Source of the DNA: Streptomyces asiaticus
GTDB lineage: Bacteria > Actinomycetota > Actinomycetes > Streptomycetales > Streptomycetaceae
Direction of reading: 5' to 3'
DNA length: 64,000 nucleotides
Assembly: GCF_018138715.1 (NCBI RefSeq)
Contig: NZ_JAGSHX010000003.1
Coordinates: 1-64,000 of the forward strand
Shown: positions 53,000 to 62,326 of the stretch, piece after piece
Numbering within the stretch: the first letter of the stretch is position 1
Layout of the letters: every line of letters begins with the position of its first letter
Notes under the pieces: generated by a model
The model's input: the letters and a program-made list of their open reading frames with translations, nothing else
Told to the model about the DNA's origin: nothing
The model's database searches: none
Program-made: the position numbers and the translations under genes

Positions 53000-53330
53000 T
53001 GACCCGGTGTTCTCGGGAGAAGATCAGCGCCCGGGTCAAGATCCGGCCCGAGTTCGTCAAGGCGATGGACTTCGCCCGCACCATCAAGAAGGCCGTCCCC
53101 CACCAGCGGGTGGTCTTCACCGTGCACGAGATGAAGCGTCTCGGCCGCGGCGCCGCCGCACTGCTGACCATCGCCGAGGACCTGCGCCACCACGACATCC
53201 AGCTCGAACTCCTCACCGGCCCCTCCAAGGGGTGTACGACCCGTCCGGGCACGGCGCCGCCCTCTTCGCGTTCTTCGCCGACATGGCCGAGTCCGAGCGC
53301 GAGTACATCCGCGAAGAGTCCGACGATCAC
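53000..53330 (+). pseudogene. serine recombinase (resolvase) fragment
   Basis: The frame reads FVKAMDFARTIKKAVPHQRV, then VHEMKRLGRGAAALLTIAED and LELLTGPSKG, the resolvase core after the catalytic Ser. A one-base change near 53230 leads to YDPSGHGAALFAFFADMAES. The catalytic start and the DNA-binding end are missing. Confidence 0.75.
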
Positions 53331-53700
53331 GACCGGGATCTGATCGCGCTGCGTCGTACGGACGTGCACCGGCTGGGCATGGCCGTGCAGATCTGCACGG
53401 TCCGCTATATCGGCCGCTTCCTCGGTGAGGAGCCGCTCGCGGTGGCGTGGGAGGTCGTGGAGTACCTGGCCGAGCAACTCGACATTGAGGACGCCTCGTG
53501 CGTGAAGCAGTACCCGGAGCGCCGCGGGACACCGTACGAGCACGCACCGGAGATCCAGCAGCGGTTCAGGTACCGAGACTTCACCGACCGGAAGCGGGGG
53601 ACGGGAGTTCCGTGGCTTCCTGTACGGGCGGGCGTGGACGCACGCCGAGGGGCCGGTGGCGCTGTTCAACCACGCGGTGACGTGGCTACGTAAGAACCGG
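53331..53700 (+). pseudogene. N-terminal fragment of Tn3-family transposase
   Basis: Directly after the resolvase piece the frame reads LRRTDVHRLGMAVQICTVRY, then VAWEVVEYLAEQLDIEDASC and EIQQRFRYRDFTDR, the DUF4158-type start of Tn3 transposases. After a frame change it continues FLYGRAWTHAEGPVALFNHA and ends near 53690. The catalytic domain is absent. Confidence 0.75.
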
Positions 53701-53911
53701 GGCGCTCCGGGCCCTGATCAAGGGCAGGGGTACAACGCCATGGGCGTCATCCCCCTGCCTCGGCGCTGATGTCGCCGCAGGCTCAGGGCTGGCGGCCTGC
53801 CGGGGTCCGCCGGGGTCGTCGGCCAGCACGACTGCGGCCTCGATCGGCCTCGGGAAACATCGGTGCAGCGGTCAAGACCGGCCGCGGCTCGGCGACTACA
53901 GCTGAGCTGCG

Positions 53912-54373
53912 TCAGTCCAGGCAGAACTCGTTGCCCTCGGGGTCGGTCATCACGATGAAGCCGGCGCTCATCGGGGGAGCGGGCTCGTGGCGACGTACCC
54001 GCGTCGCTCCCAGCGCGACGAGCCGGTCGCACTCGGCCTCCAGTGCCGCCATCCGCTCCTCTCCCTGCAGTCCGGGAGCCGCACGGACGTCGAGGTGGAC
54101 GCGGTTCTTGGCGACCTTGTCCTCCGGCACCTGCTGGAAGAACAGCCGTGGGCCGTGCCCGTCCGGGTCCTCGATGGCCGATCTCGTGTTGCGCTGCTCC
54201 TCCGGTACGCCGACCCGCGCGAGGAAGTCATCCCACGCGGCCAGCGGTTCGGCGCCCTCGGGCAGGTCGACTCCGGGCGGGCCGGGGTGGACGTAGCCCA
54301 GTACGTCGCGCCAGAAGGACGACAGCGCCCGCGGGTCGTGGGCGTCGAAGGTGACCTGGATGTGGCGGCTCAT
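53912..54373 (-). CDS. VOC-family protein, 153 aa
   Basis: The protein starts SRHIQVTFDAHDPRALSSFW and ends FIVMTDPEGNEFCLD, the start and metal-site Glu region of a single VOC module. This type is frequent in Streptomyces as a small uncharacterised glyoxalase-like protein. Its ATG overlaps the stop of the DinB gene by 4 bp, so the two are one operon. Confidence 0.85.
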   Translation of the reverse strand: MSRHIQVTFDAHDPRALSSFWRDVLGYVHPGPPGVDLPEGAEPLAAWDDFLARVGVPEEQRNTRSAIEDPDGHGPRLFFQQVPEDKVAKNRVHLDVRAAPGLQGEERMAALEAECDRLVALGATRVRRHEPAPPMSAGFIVMTDPEGNEFCLD

Positions 54374-54957
54374 CGGGTTGCTCCGTTCGTAGCGGGTTTC
54401 GTGTGCAGGTAGAGGTCGCGCAGCAGGCAGACCTCGGACAGGTGGTGGATCAGCTCGCGGTGAATGTGCAGCACCAGATCGGCCATGGGCACCTCGGGGA
54501 AGGGCTCCTTCGCACCGACCGGTACCCGGAGCCCGGCGTCGCCGACGCCGCGCACCCCGGCCAGCCAGATGTCGAGCTGGGTCTCGAGCTGGTCGAGCGC
54601 GGTGGCCGCACTGCCGGCGTACTCCCAGGTCTCGTACGACGCCGCCGGCGCGCCGAAGTGCGCCGCGTTGCGCGCGGCGAGCACGCCGACGATGACGTGA
54701 CCGAGTCGCCAGGCGATCGTGGTGAAGGCCGCCGGGACCGGCTGCGGGAAGGCGAAGTCGATCGTGAAGTCCCCTGCGCCGGCCTGTATGGGCGCCGTCG
54801 AGCTGCCGCGCGGCCGCACGGTCCAGGCGTCCGGCACCGGCGACCAGAAGTACTCGTCGTCGGTGAGGCCCTCGAGCCGGGCTCGGAGCTGATGTTTCCA
54901 ATGGACCTCCCACTGCTCGCGCAGCGTCCGGTTCCAGTCGAGTTCGTCTGCGTCCAT
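54370..54957 (-). CDS. DinB-family protein, 195 aa
   Basis: The four-helix DinB fold is indicated by WNRTLREQWEVHWKHQLRAR, TTIAWRLGHVIVGVLAARN (metal-binding His) and LVLHIHRELIHHLSEVCLLR (further His). DinB-like proteins are metal-dependent thiol-linked enzymes or unknown. It is the first gene of the operon, divergent from the WYL regulator 62 bp away. Confidence 0.85.
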   Translation of the reverse strand: MDADELDWNRTLREQWEVHWKHQLRARLEGLTDDEYFWSPVPDAWTVRPRGSSTAPIQAGAGDFTIDFAFPQPVPAAFTTIAWRLGHVIVGVLAARNAAHFGAPAASYETWEYAGSAATALDQLETQLDIWLAGVRGVGDAGLRVPVGAKEPFPEVPMADLVLHIHRELIHHLSEVCLLRDLYLHTKPATNGATR

Positions 54958-55019
54958 GGAGCCACCGTGACACCTCTGGCGGACAGGATCGGTCCGCTAT
55001 CTCTGGCAGGGTGGGCGGC

Positions 55020-56009
55020 ATGGACGTGGCGAGCGGGGATGAGCGGGGTACGACGGAGCGGGTGCTCACCCTGCTCGGGCTGCTGCAGCAGCGCCAGGTC
55101 TGGACCGGCCCCGAGCTCGCCGACCGGCTCGGGGTCACGCCGCGCACGGTACGGCGTGATGTCGAGCGGCTGCGCACGCTCGGCTATCCGGTGTACGCCA
55201 GCCAAGGTGTCGGCGGCGGCTACCGACTCGGCCCGGGGCAGGACCTGCCGCCGCTGCTTCTCGACGACCAGGAGGCGATCGCCACCGCGGTCTCGCTGCT
55301 CGCCGGCGCGGGTGGTGCGGTTGCCGGCGCCGGCGACGCCGCGCTCCGGGCACTGACCAAGCTCGACCAGGTACTGCCCACCCGGCTTCGGCACGAGGTG
55401 CGCGCGCTCTCCGGCTCGGTGGAGTCCTTCGGCGGAGGCCGCACACCGGTCGACCCCGAGGTGCTCATGACGCTGGCCAGAGCCTGCCGCGACGAGGTCG
55501 AGGTCGGCTTCGACTACCCGTCCGGGAGCGAGGTGCGACGGCGGCGGGTCGAGCCCTACCGCCTGGTCGCCTCCGACCGGCGCTGGTACCTCTTCGCCTA
55601 CGACCTCGATCGCGACGACTGGCGCAGCTTCCGTGTCGACCGGATGACCGACGCGTCCGCACGTACCTGGCGCTTTTGCCCGCGCGAGGCGCCCGACGCA
55701 GCGACGTACGTGCAGGAGGGTGTGGCGAGCCGGGTCTACCCGCACCAGGCGCGCTTCCTCGTGCACGCGTCGGCCGACACGGTGCGCGCGCAGATTCCAG
55801 CGTCGGCGGCCGTCGTGCGACGGCGAGGGAGCGAGCTCTGCGAGGTGCTCAGTGGCGCCGCCAGCCTCGACTTCGTGCTCATGCACGTACTCCTGCTGGG
55901 GCACGACTTCGAGGTACTCGACCCTCCGGAGCTCGGAAGGCGCTGTCGCGCGCTGGCGGAGAGACTGCTGTCGGCCGGTGCAACGGCCTCACAGCGGCCA
56001 CTGCGCTAA
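55020..56009 (+). CDS. YafY-type WYL-domain transcriptional regulator
   Basis: The 329-residue protein has an N-terminal winged helix (TERVLTLLGLLQQRQVWTGP, ELADRLGVTPRTVRRDVERL) and a WYL domain (VEPYRLVASDRRWYLFAYDL) near 185-205. ATG 55020 is chosen; GTG 55011 is possible. It probably controls the divergent DinB-VOC operon. Confidence 0.88.
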   Translation: MDVASGDERGTTERVLTLLGLLQQRQVWTGPELADRLGVTPRTVRRDVERLRTLGYPVYASQGVGGGYRLGPGQDLPPLLLDDQEAIATAVSLLAGAGGAVAGAGDAALRALTKLDQVLPTRLRHEVRALSGSVESFGGGRTPVDPEVLMTLARACRDEVEVGFDYPSGSEVRRRRVEPYRLVASDRRWYLFAYDLDRDDWRSFRVDRMTDASARTWRFCPREAPDAATYVQEGVASRVYPHQARFLVHASADTVRAQIPASAAVVRRRGSELCEVLSGAASLDFVLMHVLLLGHDFEVLDPPELGRRCRALAERLLSAGATASQRPLR

Positions 56010-56155
56010 AGGTGCCTGCGGCTGAAGCCATGCTTGTGCCGACCACGCGGTTATCGGTGAGAACGATCATGGTCGGGTAGCACACCAGCCGGGGGCTCCG
56101 CTGAGGTTCGCGGAAAGATCGTTGGACGGGTGTCGGTGCTGGCCACAGTTGCGTC

Positions 56156-56450
56156 ATGGATTTCAACTGGGGCGACTCGATCCGGGAACTGATGCTGGTG
56201 CAGCGCCCCTCCCCCACACGCCTCTCGCAGTCGAGTACTCCGGGGGGGAAAGAGCCCGCTGGCGCGGGACGACGACAACACGCTCGTCACGCAGGTCGTC
56301 CTGCTCGCCGGGAACAAGGCGGTCCTGGGGATCCTCGGCGCGGGCGTCGTGGTGGGGGCTGCTGCGGTGAAGGCCGCGCCGCGCGTCAAGAGTGGGCTGA
56401 TCAGCGTTAAGTCGAAGCTGAGCCGCCGGGCGGAGGAGACCGCCGACGTT
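56156..56450 (+). pseudogene. truncated, frameshifted hypothetical gene
   Basis: ATG 56156 starts MDFNWGDSIRELMLVQ. After a frame change near 56245 the reading becomes TLVTQVVLLAGNKAVLGILG and GAGVVVGAAAVKAAPRVKSG, a hydrophobic then basic segment. It ends at the inverted OYE piece at 56457. Unknown family. Confidence 0.4.
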
Positions 56451-56456
56451 GAGGCC

Positions 56457-56881
56457 CCGCCGACGCCGTGCACGCGGCGGGCGGCACGATCGTGCCGCAG
56501 CTGTGGCACATCGGCATGGCCCGCGAGCAGGGACTGCCCCCGTTCCCCGACGCCCCCCGCCGTGGGCCCGTCCGGCCTGCGCATCGACGGCACCTTCGCC
56601 CAGCCCGCCGGCTGCTCCTTGCCGTGGAAGCGCGGGACGCGGTCGTTGTCCCCTGCGGAGGGGTGGCCGGGGGAGGTGCCCTCGGTGATGATCAGGCCGA
56701 CGCCGGCTGCGGCCCGTCGCGCGTAGTACGACGCCACGTCCTCGCCCGGGATGCCGTCGGGTGAGAACTGGCGGGTCATCGGCGCCATCGCGATCCGGTT
56801 GGGGACGGTCAGGCCGTTGACGGTGACCGGGCGGTCGAGTATCTCGGCCGCGCGGGTGCCGGCTGTGGGGGTGAAGGTCAC
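56457..56881 (-). pseudogene. old yellow enzyme-type reductase, N-terminal part with an internal inversion
   Basis: GTG 56881 (AAGGAG upstream) starts a leftward frame reading RPVTVNGLTVPNRIAMAPMT and VASYYARRAAAGVGLIITEG to about 56604 (GWAKV). The next family block is present but on the plus strand: VHAAGGTIVPQLWHIGMARE, FPDAP and, after one extra C, GPSGLRIDGT at 56457-56603. So a 147-bp piece has been turned round in place. The rest of the gene is missing. Confidence 0.75.
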
Positions 56882-57276
56882 GTGGTACTCCTTGCGGTGG
56901 TTGTGGCGGTTCGGCTCGGTGTGCCGAATTCCGGGTAGTTGGGTGCTGTGCCGGGTTCTGCTAGGGGCACCCGGGAAGCTCGCCCCGTCGATGCCCCTGC
57001 CGCCGTGCGCAGCGGCGGCGCGTCTCAGGCCGACCGGCCCGGCACCGCGATACACCCTGAGTGACCAACGCACACCAGCCTGCGCAGGTGGGCCGGTGGG
57101 CTCGCTCGCCTTCGCGTTCTGCCGCCCGGCCCATGAAAGGAAACCCGCGTCCGCCGGCCACTGGCTGAGGGGGCCACTTCGGGCAGTGCCGACCCCGGCC
57201 GACCGCGGCCCGGGCCGGCCGTGGCTGCCCGGCACCCGGCCACCGGCGCCGATCGACTTGCACCTGCCGAGCGCGG
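56882..57276. other. no convincing gene
   Basis: About 395 bp upstream of the OYE fragment. Frames on both strands are Arg/Pro-rich and without ribosome sites. The OYE promoter, if any, would lie here. Confidence 0.4.
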
Positions 57277-57325
57277 ACATCCGCATCGGATACGCCCGCT
57301 GCTCGCCCCTCGGGCAGGAACGCGA
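57277..57325 (+). pseudogene. first residues of a serine resolvase
   Basis: The frame reads IRIGYARCSPLGQE, the beta-strand and catalytic-Ser region of resolvases, and then breaks into sequence antisense to the ISL3 gene. It is probably the target cut by the ISL3 copy. Confidence 0.55.
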
Positions 57326-57326
57326 A

Positions 57327-57986
57327 TCACGCGGGTCCCGCGGCCTCGACGCCTGGATGCTCGCGCGGCCGAGCTTCCAGGGTGTCGACGGTGCGATCGG
57401 GCAGCGCGTCGGCCCGCTCATGGGGCTCGGCGTCGATCACCACGGTGGCATAGCGGTGCCGTCGGCGCGGAGCGAAGTCGTCGACGCCGATCACGCGGGG
57501 CGTCCGCCCGGTGGGCAACGGGATGCGCGGCAGGGCGCGCGGGCTGTGTGGCGAGAGAGGCCCGCCGCGAGTACCGCCGGCAAACGTGATCCCGCCCGGT
57601 CCGCTAACTCCTTGACCACAGCCTTGACTTGCTTGGGTCAGGCGGGCCGTGCGCCGCTGGTAGCGCTCCAGCACCCCGGGCATCTGCCCGCGGAAGGTCT
57701 GCCGACGGCCGCGTGTGGGACACGCCAAGTGCCGCGCCCACACACGGACCACCACCCGCCGTCCGTCGACCGGCACGTCGGCCACCGTCCGCGAGTGATA
57801 TCCGTGCACCCGCCCCGACGACGCCCCGCACACCGGGCAGACCACGGTGCCCTGCGGGGTCCGTGCCTGCACCACGATCCGCTCGCCCTCGTCGACCACA
57901 TCCTCTATGACCAACGGGGACAGACCCCACAACACCGTCTGCACAAGCTCCTTGACATCCCAAACACGAATGTCAACGACCCTCAC
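57327..57986 (-). pseudogene. ISL3-family transposase, truncated and internally altered
   Basis: The N-terminal zinc finger CPVCGASSGRVHGYHSRTVA and VRVWARHLACP identify ISL3. After about residue 115 the sequence departs from the family for some 50 residues, then returns with RVIGVDDFAPRRRHRYATVV (first catalytic Asp). It ends soon after at 57327 without the other catalytic residues. Confidence 0.7.
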
Positions 57987-58039
57987 CTCTCTCCGTCACC
58001 ACCGAATGTGAGACGGGGCCGCTGGCTGGACAGACCCCA

Positions 58040-59305
58040 TCAGCGATGAGCGGGAGCCACGGCGCCTTGTGCGCGCAGCGCGGTGATCTCGTCCTTGCGG
58101 ATACCGAGTTCGGTGAGTACGGATTCGGTGTGTTGCCCGAGCGCGGGGATTGCGCCCATCGGCGGGTCGTAGCCGGAGATGACCGGGGGCGGGAGCAGAG
58201 CAGGTACGGGACCGTGAGGTGTGTCGATCTGTCGCCACCGGTCGCGGGCGGTCAGATGCGGGTGGGCTATGACTTCGCTCGGCTTGTTGAACCGGGCGTT
58301 CCCGATTCCGGCGGCGTCGGCGCTGCGCTGCACCTGTTCCAGGTCATGGCGTGCGGCCCACTGGGTGATCTGCGTGTCCAGGAATTCACGGTGCTTGGTC
58401 CGGCCGGAGTTGGTCAGGAAGCGTTCGTCGTCGGCAAGGTCGGGCCGGCCGAGAAGGTCGCGTGCGAATCGCTGCCATTCGCGGTCGTTCGTTGTGCCGA
58501 GTACGACGGTCTGGCCGTCTGCTGTGCGGTACGCGCCGTACGGGGCCACCGCGGGCGAGCCCATGCCGGCCGGTTGCTGATCCACTCCCGTGTGCTGAGC
58601 GTGGTTCAGCGAATACCCCATCAGCTCGGTCATGGTGTCGAAGAGACTCACCGCGACCGCGGTGTGGCCACCACTGCGGCCACGCTCGTTGCCGCAGAGC
58701 AGCGCCAGGATCGACAACGCGGCATACAGGCCGGTGCATACGTCGGCCATCGGCGGGCCAGGCTTGGCGGGTGCCCCGGGAAGGCCCGTGATCGAGCATG
58801 CTCCGGCCTCCGCCTGGGCGAGGAGATCGTAGGCACGCTTGTGGGAAAGCGGACCGCCTGCCCCGTAGCCGTCGATCTCGACCGCGATGAGGTCGGGGTG
58901 GCTGACCGCCAGGTCGGCGGGCGCGATGCCGAGCTGTGATGTGGCCCCCGGCGCGAGATTGGAGACCATCACGTCGGCGCGGTCGAGCAGCCGGTGGAGC
59001 ACCGCCATGCCGGCCGGTTCCTTGAGGTTGAGCGTCACCGACTCCTTGCCCCGGTTGACCCATACGAAGTGCGCTGCCAAGCCGCCCACCACGTCGTCGA
59101 TGTACCGGGCGAAGTCACCGCCTTCCGGGTGCTCCACCTTGATCACTCGAGCCCCGAAGTCGCCGAGGGTGCGGGTGCAGATGGGAGCCGCGACCGCCTG
59201 TTCCAGGGACACGACCGTGATTCCCGCCAGCGGTCCGGTCGGCGGGCCGGCATCACGACCGATAGATGCCGGTTCGGAGGGCTTCGCCGGTTCGGTGGGC
59301 GCCAT
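58040..59305 (-). CDS. CaiB/BaiF (class III) CoA-transferase
   Basis: The 421-residue protein has LAGITVVSLEQAVAAPICTR, ARVIKVEHPEGGDFARYIDD, KESVTLNLKEPAGMAVLHRL and the catalytic Asp in PPMADVCTGLYAAL. Class III enzymes move CoA between carboxylic acids without free intermediates. ATG 59305 is preceded by a G6 run; ATG 59356 with GGCGGAG is also possible. It is the last gene of the leftward acyl-CoA cluster and may activate the pathway's acid substrate. Confidence 0.88.
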   Translation of the reverse strand: MAPTEPAKPSEPASIGRDAGPPTGPLAGITVVSLEQAVAAPICTRTLGDFGARVIKVEHPEGGDFARYIDDVVGGLAAHFVWVNRGKESVTLNLKEPAGMAVLHRLLDRADVMVSNLAPGATSQLGIAPADLAVSHPDLIAVEIDGYGAGGPLSHKRAYDLLAQAEAGACSITGLPGAPAKPGPPMADVCTGLYAALSILALLCGNERGRSGGHTAVAVSLFDTMTELMGYSLNHAQHTGVDQQPAGMGSPAVAPYGAYRTADGQTVVLGTTNDREWQRFARDLLGRPDLADDERFLTNSGRTKHREFLDTQITQWAARHDLEQVQRSADAAGIGNARFNKPSEVIAHPHLTARDRWRQIDTPHGPVPALLPPPVISGYDPPMGAIPALGQHTESVLTELGIRKDEITALRAQGAVAPAHR

Positions 59306-59349
59306 GTTCCCCCCATCACCTGCCGGGATCCGGTGCGGAAAGCCGCGCG

Positions 59350-59990
59350 TCACCATGGTTTCTTCTCCGCCCTTGTCGTATCTGCTTCTTCGCGAAATCC
59401 GCGCCGGGCGGCAGCCGCGGCTGTGTCCGTGCTTCCTCGGTGAGAACCGCTTCGAGGCCTGTGGGCCAGGGGGCGAGGATCCGCGTGGTCTCCTCCATCG
59501 CCGACGGAGCGCCTTCGGTGAGCAGCCCAGCCAGCCGTACCGCTTTCTGCCGGGCGGATCCGGGCTCGCAGAAGGCCTCGGCGAGACCGAGAGCGGCCGT
59601 CTGTCCCCATCCAGCACGTCGCCGAACAGCAACAGGCGCTTCGCTGTGGCCGGCCCGACCCTCGCCGGCAGTGTCCAGAGCAGTCCGGCGTCCGCGAAGT
59701 CCTATCCTGCCGAAGGCGCAGCCGAACCGGGCGTTCACGGGCGGCCACCACGTAGTCGCAGGCCGCCCCGAGCGACATGCCAAGCCCGAAGGTCACGCCC
59801 TCGACCGCCGCGAGCACGCGCCTGGGTCACCGGACCGCTCCGCACGATGTTCGCGACCACTGCCAGCCGCGTGGCCGACGGGCGGCGAGGAGTTCCCGCC
59901 GGCCCGTGGGGTCCAGAGCACGCACCGGCCCGTGGTCCTCCATGAGCACGCCCGCTCCTGCGGCCGGTCGCGCACGGCGGTGTCTTTCAC
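59350..59990 (-). pseudogene. enoyl-CoA hydratase-like gene, several frameshifts
   Basis: Pieces in three frames join into a crotonase: MEDHGPVRALD, then VEGVTFGLGMSLGAACDYVV (oxyanion-hole region), RFGCAFGRIGL, LLFGDVLDG and AEAFCEPGSARQKAVRLAGL. Material between the first two pieces is missing, and at least three frame changes are needed. It stands exactly where a hydratase would be expected between the dehydrogenase and CoA-transferase genes. Confidence 0.7.
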
Positions 59991-61132
59991 GTGTGCTCCC
60001 GCAGCAAGTGCCGGCCGATGATGAGCTTTTGGATCTCGCTCGTCCCTTCGTAGATGCGGAACAGCCGCACGTCCCGGTAGAAACGCTCGACGGGTACATG
60101 GCGCATGTATCCCATGCCGCCGTGTATCTGGACGGCCCGGTCGGCCACCCGGCCCGCCATTTCGCTGCAGAACAGCTTCGTGGAGGACGGCGCCAGCCTG
60201 CGGTCCTCGCCCGAGTCATAGGCTCGGGCCGCCTCCAGCACCATGGCTCGGGCCGCGTACATCTCGGCGTGCGACTCGGCGAGCATGGCCTGGACGAGCT
60301 GGTACTCACCGATGGGACGCCCGCCCTGCCGGGTGATCGAGGCATGCGCGACGCTTTCGTCCAGCATGCGGCGGGCCAGCCCGACGCACATCGCCGCGAC
60401 GCTCAGACGTCCCCTCGCCAACGACTGCATGGCGACGCGGAAGCCCTCTTCCTCGCGCTCGCCGACCAGGGCACTGGCGGGAACGCGCACACCGTCGAAG
60501 AAGACCTCGGCGCTCAGGGCCCCCGACTGGCCCATCTTGTGGTCCGGGGGACCCACGGTGACGCCCGGGGTGTCCGCGTCCACGGCGAATACGGAGATGC
60601 CTCCGGGGCCCGTGCTCTGCGGCCCGGTGCGGGCGAACACGATGAAGACACCGGCGAGCGGCGCGTTGGTGATGAACCGCTTGCTGCCGCCCAGGACGTA
60701 GACGTCCCCGTCGCGTACGGCGCGGGTCCTGATTCCGCTGGGGTCGGATCCGGCCTCTGCCTCCGTGAGCGTGAATGCCGCGATCAGTTCCCCGCTGGCC
60801 ATGCGCGGCAGATAGCGCCGTTTCTGCTCCTCGGTGCCGGTACTCGCCAGAAGCTGGCCGGCCACCCCGTTGTTGATGCTGAACATCGACCGGAACGAGG
60901 GTGTGGTGTAGCCGATTTCCAGGGACAGGCGTACGTCCTGGGTCATGGAGAAGCCCAGTCCCCCGTACTCTTGGGGCAACGCGTAGCCGAACAGGCCCAT
61001 GGCGGCGGCCTTGTCACGGAGGGCCGCCGGGATCTCGTCCTTCTCCTCGATCTCGTTTTCGCGCGGGACGACCTGCTCGCGCACGAAGGTGCGCACCGCC
61101 GCTACGACAGCGTCGAACTCGTCTGGTTCCAT
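59987..61132 (-). CDS. acyl-CoA dehydrogenase
   Basis: The 381-residue flavoenzyme has the family blocks AAFTLTEAEAGSDPSGIRTR, GSKRFITNAPLAGVFIVF and VQIHGGMGYMRHVPVERFYR, and ends with RIYEGTSEIQKLIIGRHLL. The Glu of YEGTSEIQ is the catalytic base in the main acyl-CoA dehydrogenase group. It introduces the alpha,beta double bond in acyl-CoA and passes electrons to ETF. It follows the thiolase gene after 24 bp. Confidence 0.9.
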   Translation of the reverse strand: MEPDEFDAVVAAVRTFVREQVVPRENEIEEKDEIPAALRDKAAAMGLFGYALPQEYGGLGFSMTQDVRLSLEIGYTTPSFRSMFSINNGVAGQLLASTGTEEQKRRYLPRMASGELIAAFTLTEAEAGSDPSGIRTRAVRDGDVYVLGGSKRFITNAPLAGVFIVFARTGPQSTGPGGISVFAVDADTPGVTVGPPDHKMGQSGALSAEVFFDGVRVPASALVGEREEEGFRVAMQSLARGRLSVAAMCVGLARRMLDESVAHASITRQGGRPIGEYQLVQAMLAESHAEMYAARAMVLEAARAYDSGEDRRLAPSSTKLFCSEMAGRVADRAVQIHGGMGYMRHVPVERFYRDVRLFRIYEGTSEIQKLIIGRHLLREHT

Positions 61133-61156
61133 GGCCTCTTGGGACTCCTCGACGGC

Positions 61157-62326
61157 TCAGCGGGAAAGGAGTTCGAAGACGGTGGCGTTGGCCATGCCAC
61201 CGCCCTCGCACATCGACTGCAGGCCGTAGCGGATGCCGCCTGCTCGCATGTGGTGGACCAGCGTGGTGGTCAGCCGGGCGCCGGAAGCCCCCAGGGGGTG
61301 ACCGAGTGCGATCGCGCCGCCGTCGGGATTGAGCCGGTCCGGGTCGGCGCCGGTCTCGGCGAGCCACGCGCAGGTCACGCTGGCGAACGCCTCGTTGATC
61401 TCGAAGGCCCCGATGTCCTTCAGGCGCAGCCCGGCGCGCCCCAGCACCTTCTCGGTGGCCGGGATGGGGCCGGTCAGCATCGTCACGGGGTCGACTCCGA
61501 CGACTGCGAAGGAGTGGAAGCGGGCGATCGGGCGGAGGCCGAGTTCTCGGGCCTTGTCACCGCTCATGATCAGCAGGGCCGATGCGCCGTCCGATATCTG
61601 CGAGGAATTGCCGGCCGTGATCACGCCGTCGTCGGTGAACGCGGGCCTGAGACCCGCCATCGTGGCGGGCGTGCCGCCGCGCCGTACGCCCTCGTCGGTG
61701 TCGACGCTACATACGGTGCCCTCGGCACCGGCCACGTCCACCGGCACGATCTGGGCTGTGAACCGCCCCTCGTCGATGGCGGCCGCCGCGTTGGCATGCG
61801 AGCGGAGGCTGTACTCGTCGAGCCGCTCCCGGCTCAGCCGCCAACGCCGCGCGAGTTCCTCCGCGCCCAGTCCCTGGCTGAACCGCGACACGCCGTACCG
61901 GGCCCGTACGGCCGGACCGAAGGGCTCGCCGGGGCCCCGTTCCCGGCCCGATCCCAGCGGAACGCGGCTCATCGACTCCACGCCGCCCGCGACCACGATG
62001 TCGTACTGGCCGCTCATCACTCCCGCGGCCGCGAACTGCGCCGCCTGCTGCGAGGATCCGCACTGCCGGTCGATGGTGACGCCCGGCACCTCCTGCGGCC
62101 ATCCGGCGGCCAGGACGGCGAAGCGGCCGACGCAGCCGCCCTGTTCGCCGGTCTGCGAGACGCAGCCCCACAACACGTCCTCGACCGTCGCCGGGTCAAG
62201 GTCGTTGCGTGTCGCCAGGGCGCGCAGCACCACGGCGGACAGGTCCACCGGGTGCACGTCGCTGAGCGAGCCGTTCCGCTTGCCCATGGGGGTACGGACG
62301 GCGTCCACGATCACCGCGTCACGCAT
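61157..62326 (-). CDS. acetyl-CoA acyltransferase (thiolase)
   Basis: The 389-residue protein starts RDAVIVDAVRTPMGKRNGSL and has the active Cys in TIDRQCGSSQQA, then FEINEAFASVT, the His in GGAIALGHPLGASGARL and the second Cys in QSMCEGGGMAN. It cleaves or forms 3-ketoacyl-CoA. ATG 62326 lies 8 bp inside the end of the ligase gene, so the two are coupled. Confidence 0.9.
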   Translation of the reverse strand: MRDAVIVDAVRTPMGKRNGSLSDVHPVDLSAVVLRALATRNDLDPATVEDVLWGCVSQTGEQGGCVGRFAVLAAGWPQEVPGVTIDRQCGSSQQAAQFAAAGVMSGQYDIVVAGGVESMSRVPLGSGRERGPGEPFGPAVRARYGVSRFSQGLGAEELARRWRLSRERLDEYSLRSHANAAAAIDEGRFTAQIVPVDVAGAEGTVCSVDTDEGVRRGGTPATMAGLRPAFTDDGVITAGNSSQISDGASALLIMSGDKARELGLRPIARFHSFAVVGVDPVTMLTGPIPATEKVLGRAGLRLKDIGAFEINEAFASVTCAWLAETGADPDRLNPDGGAIALGHPLGASGARLTTTLVHHMRAGGIRYGLQSMCEGGGMANATVFELLSR

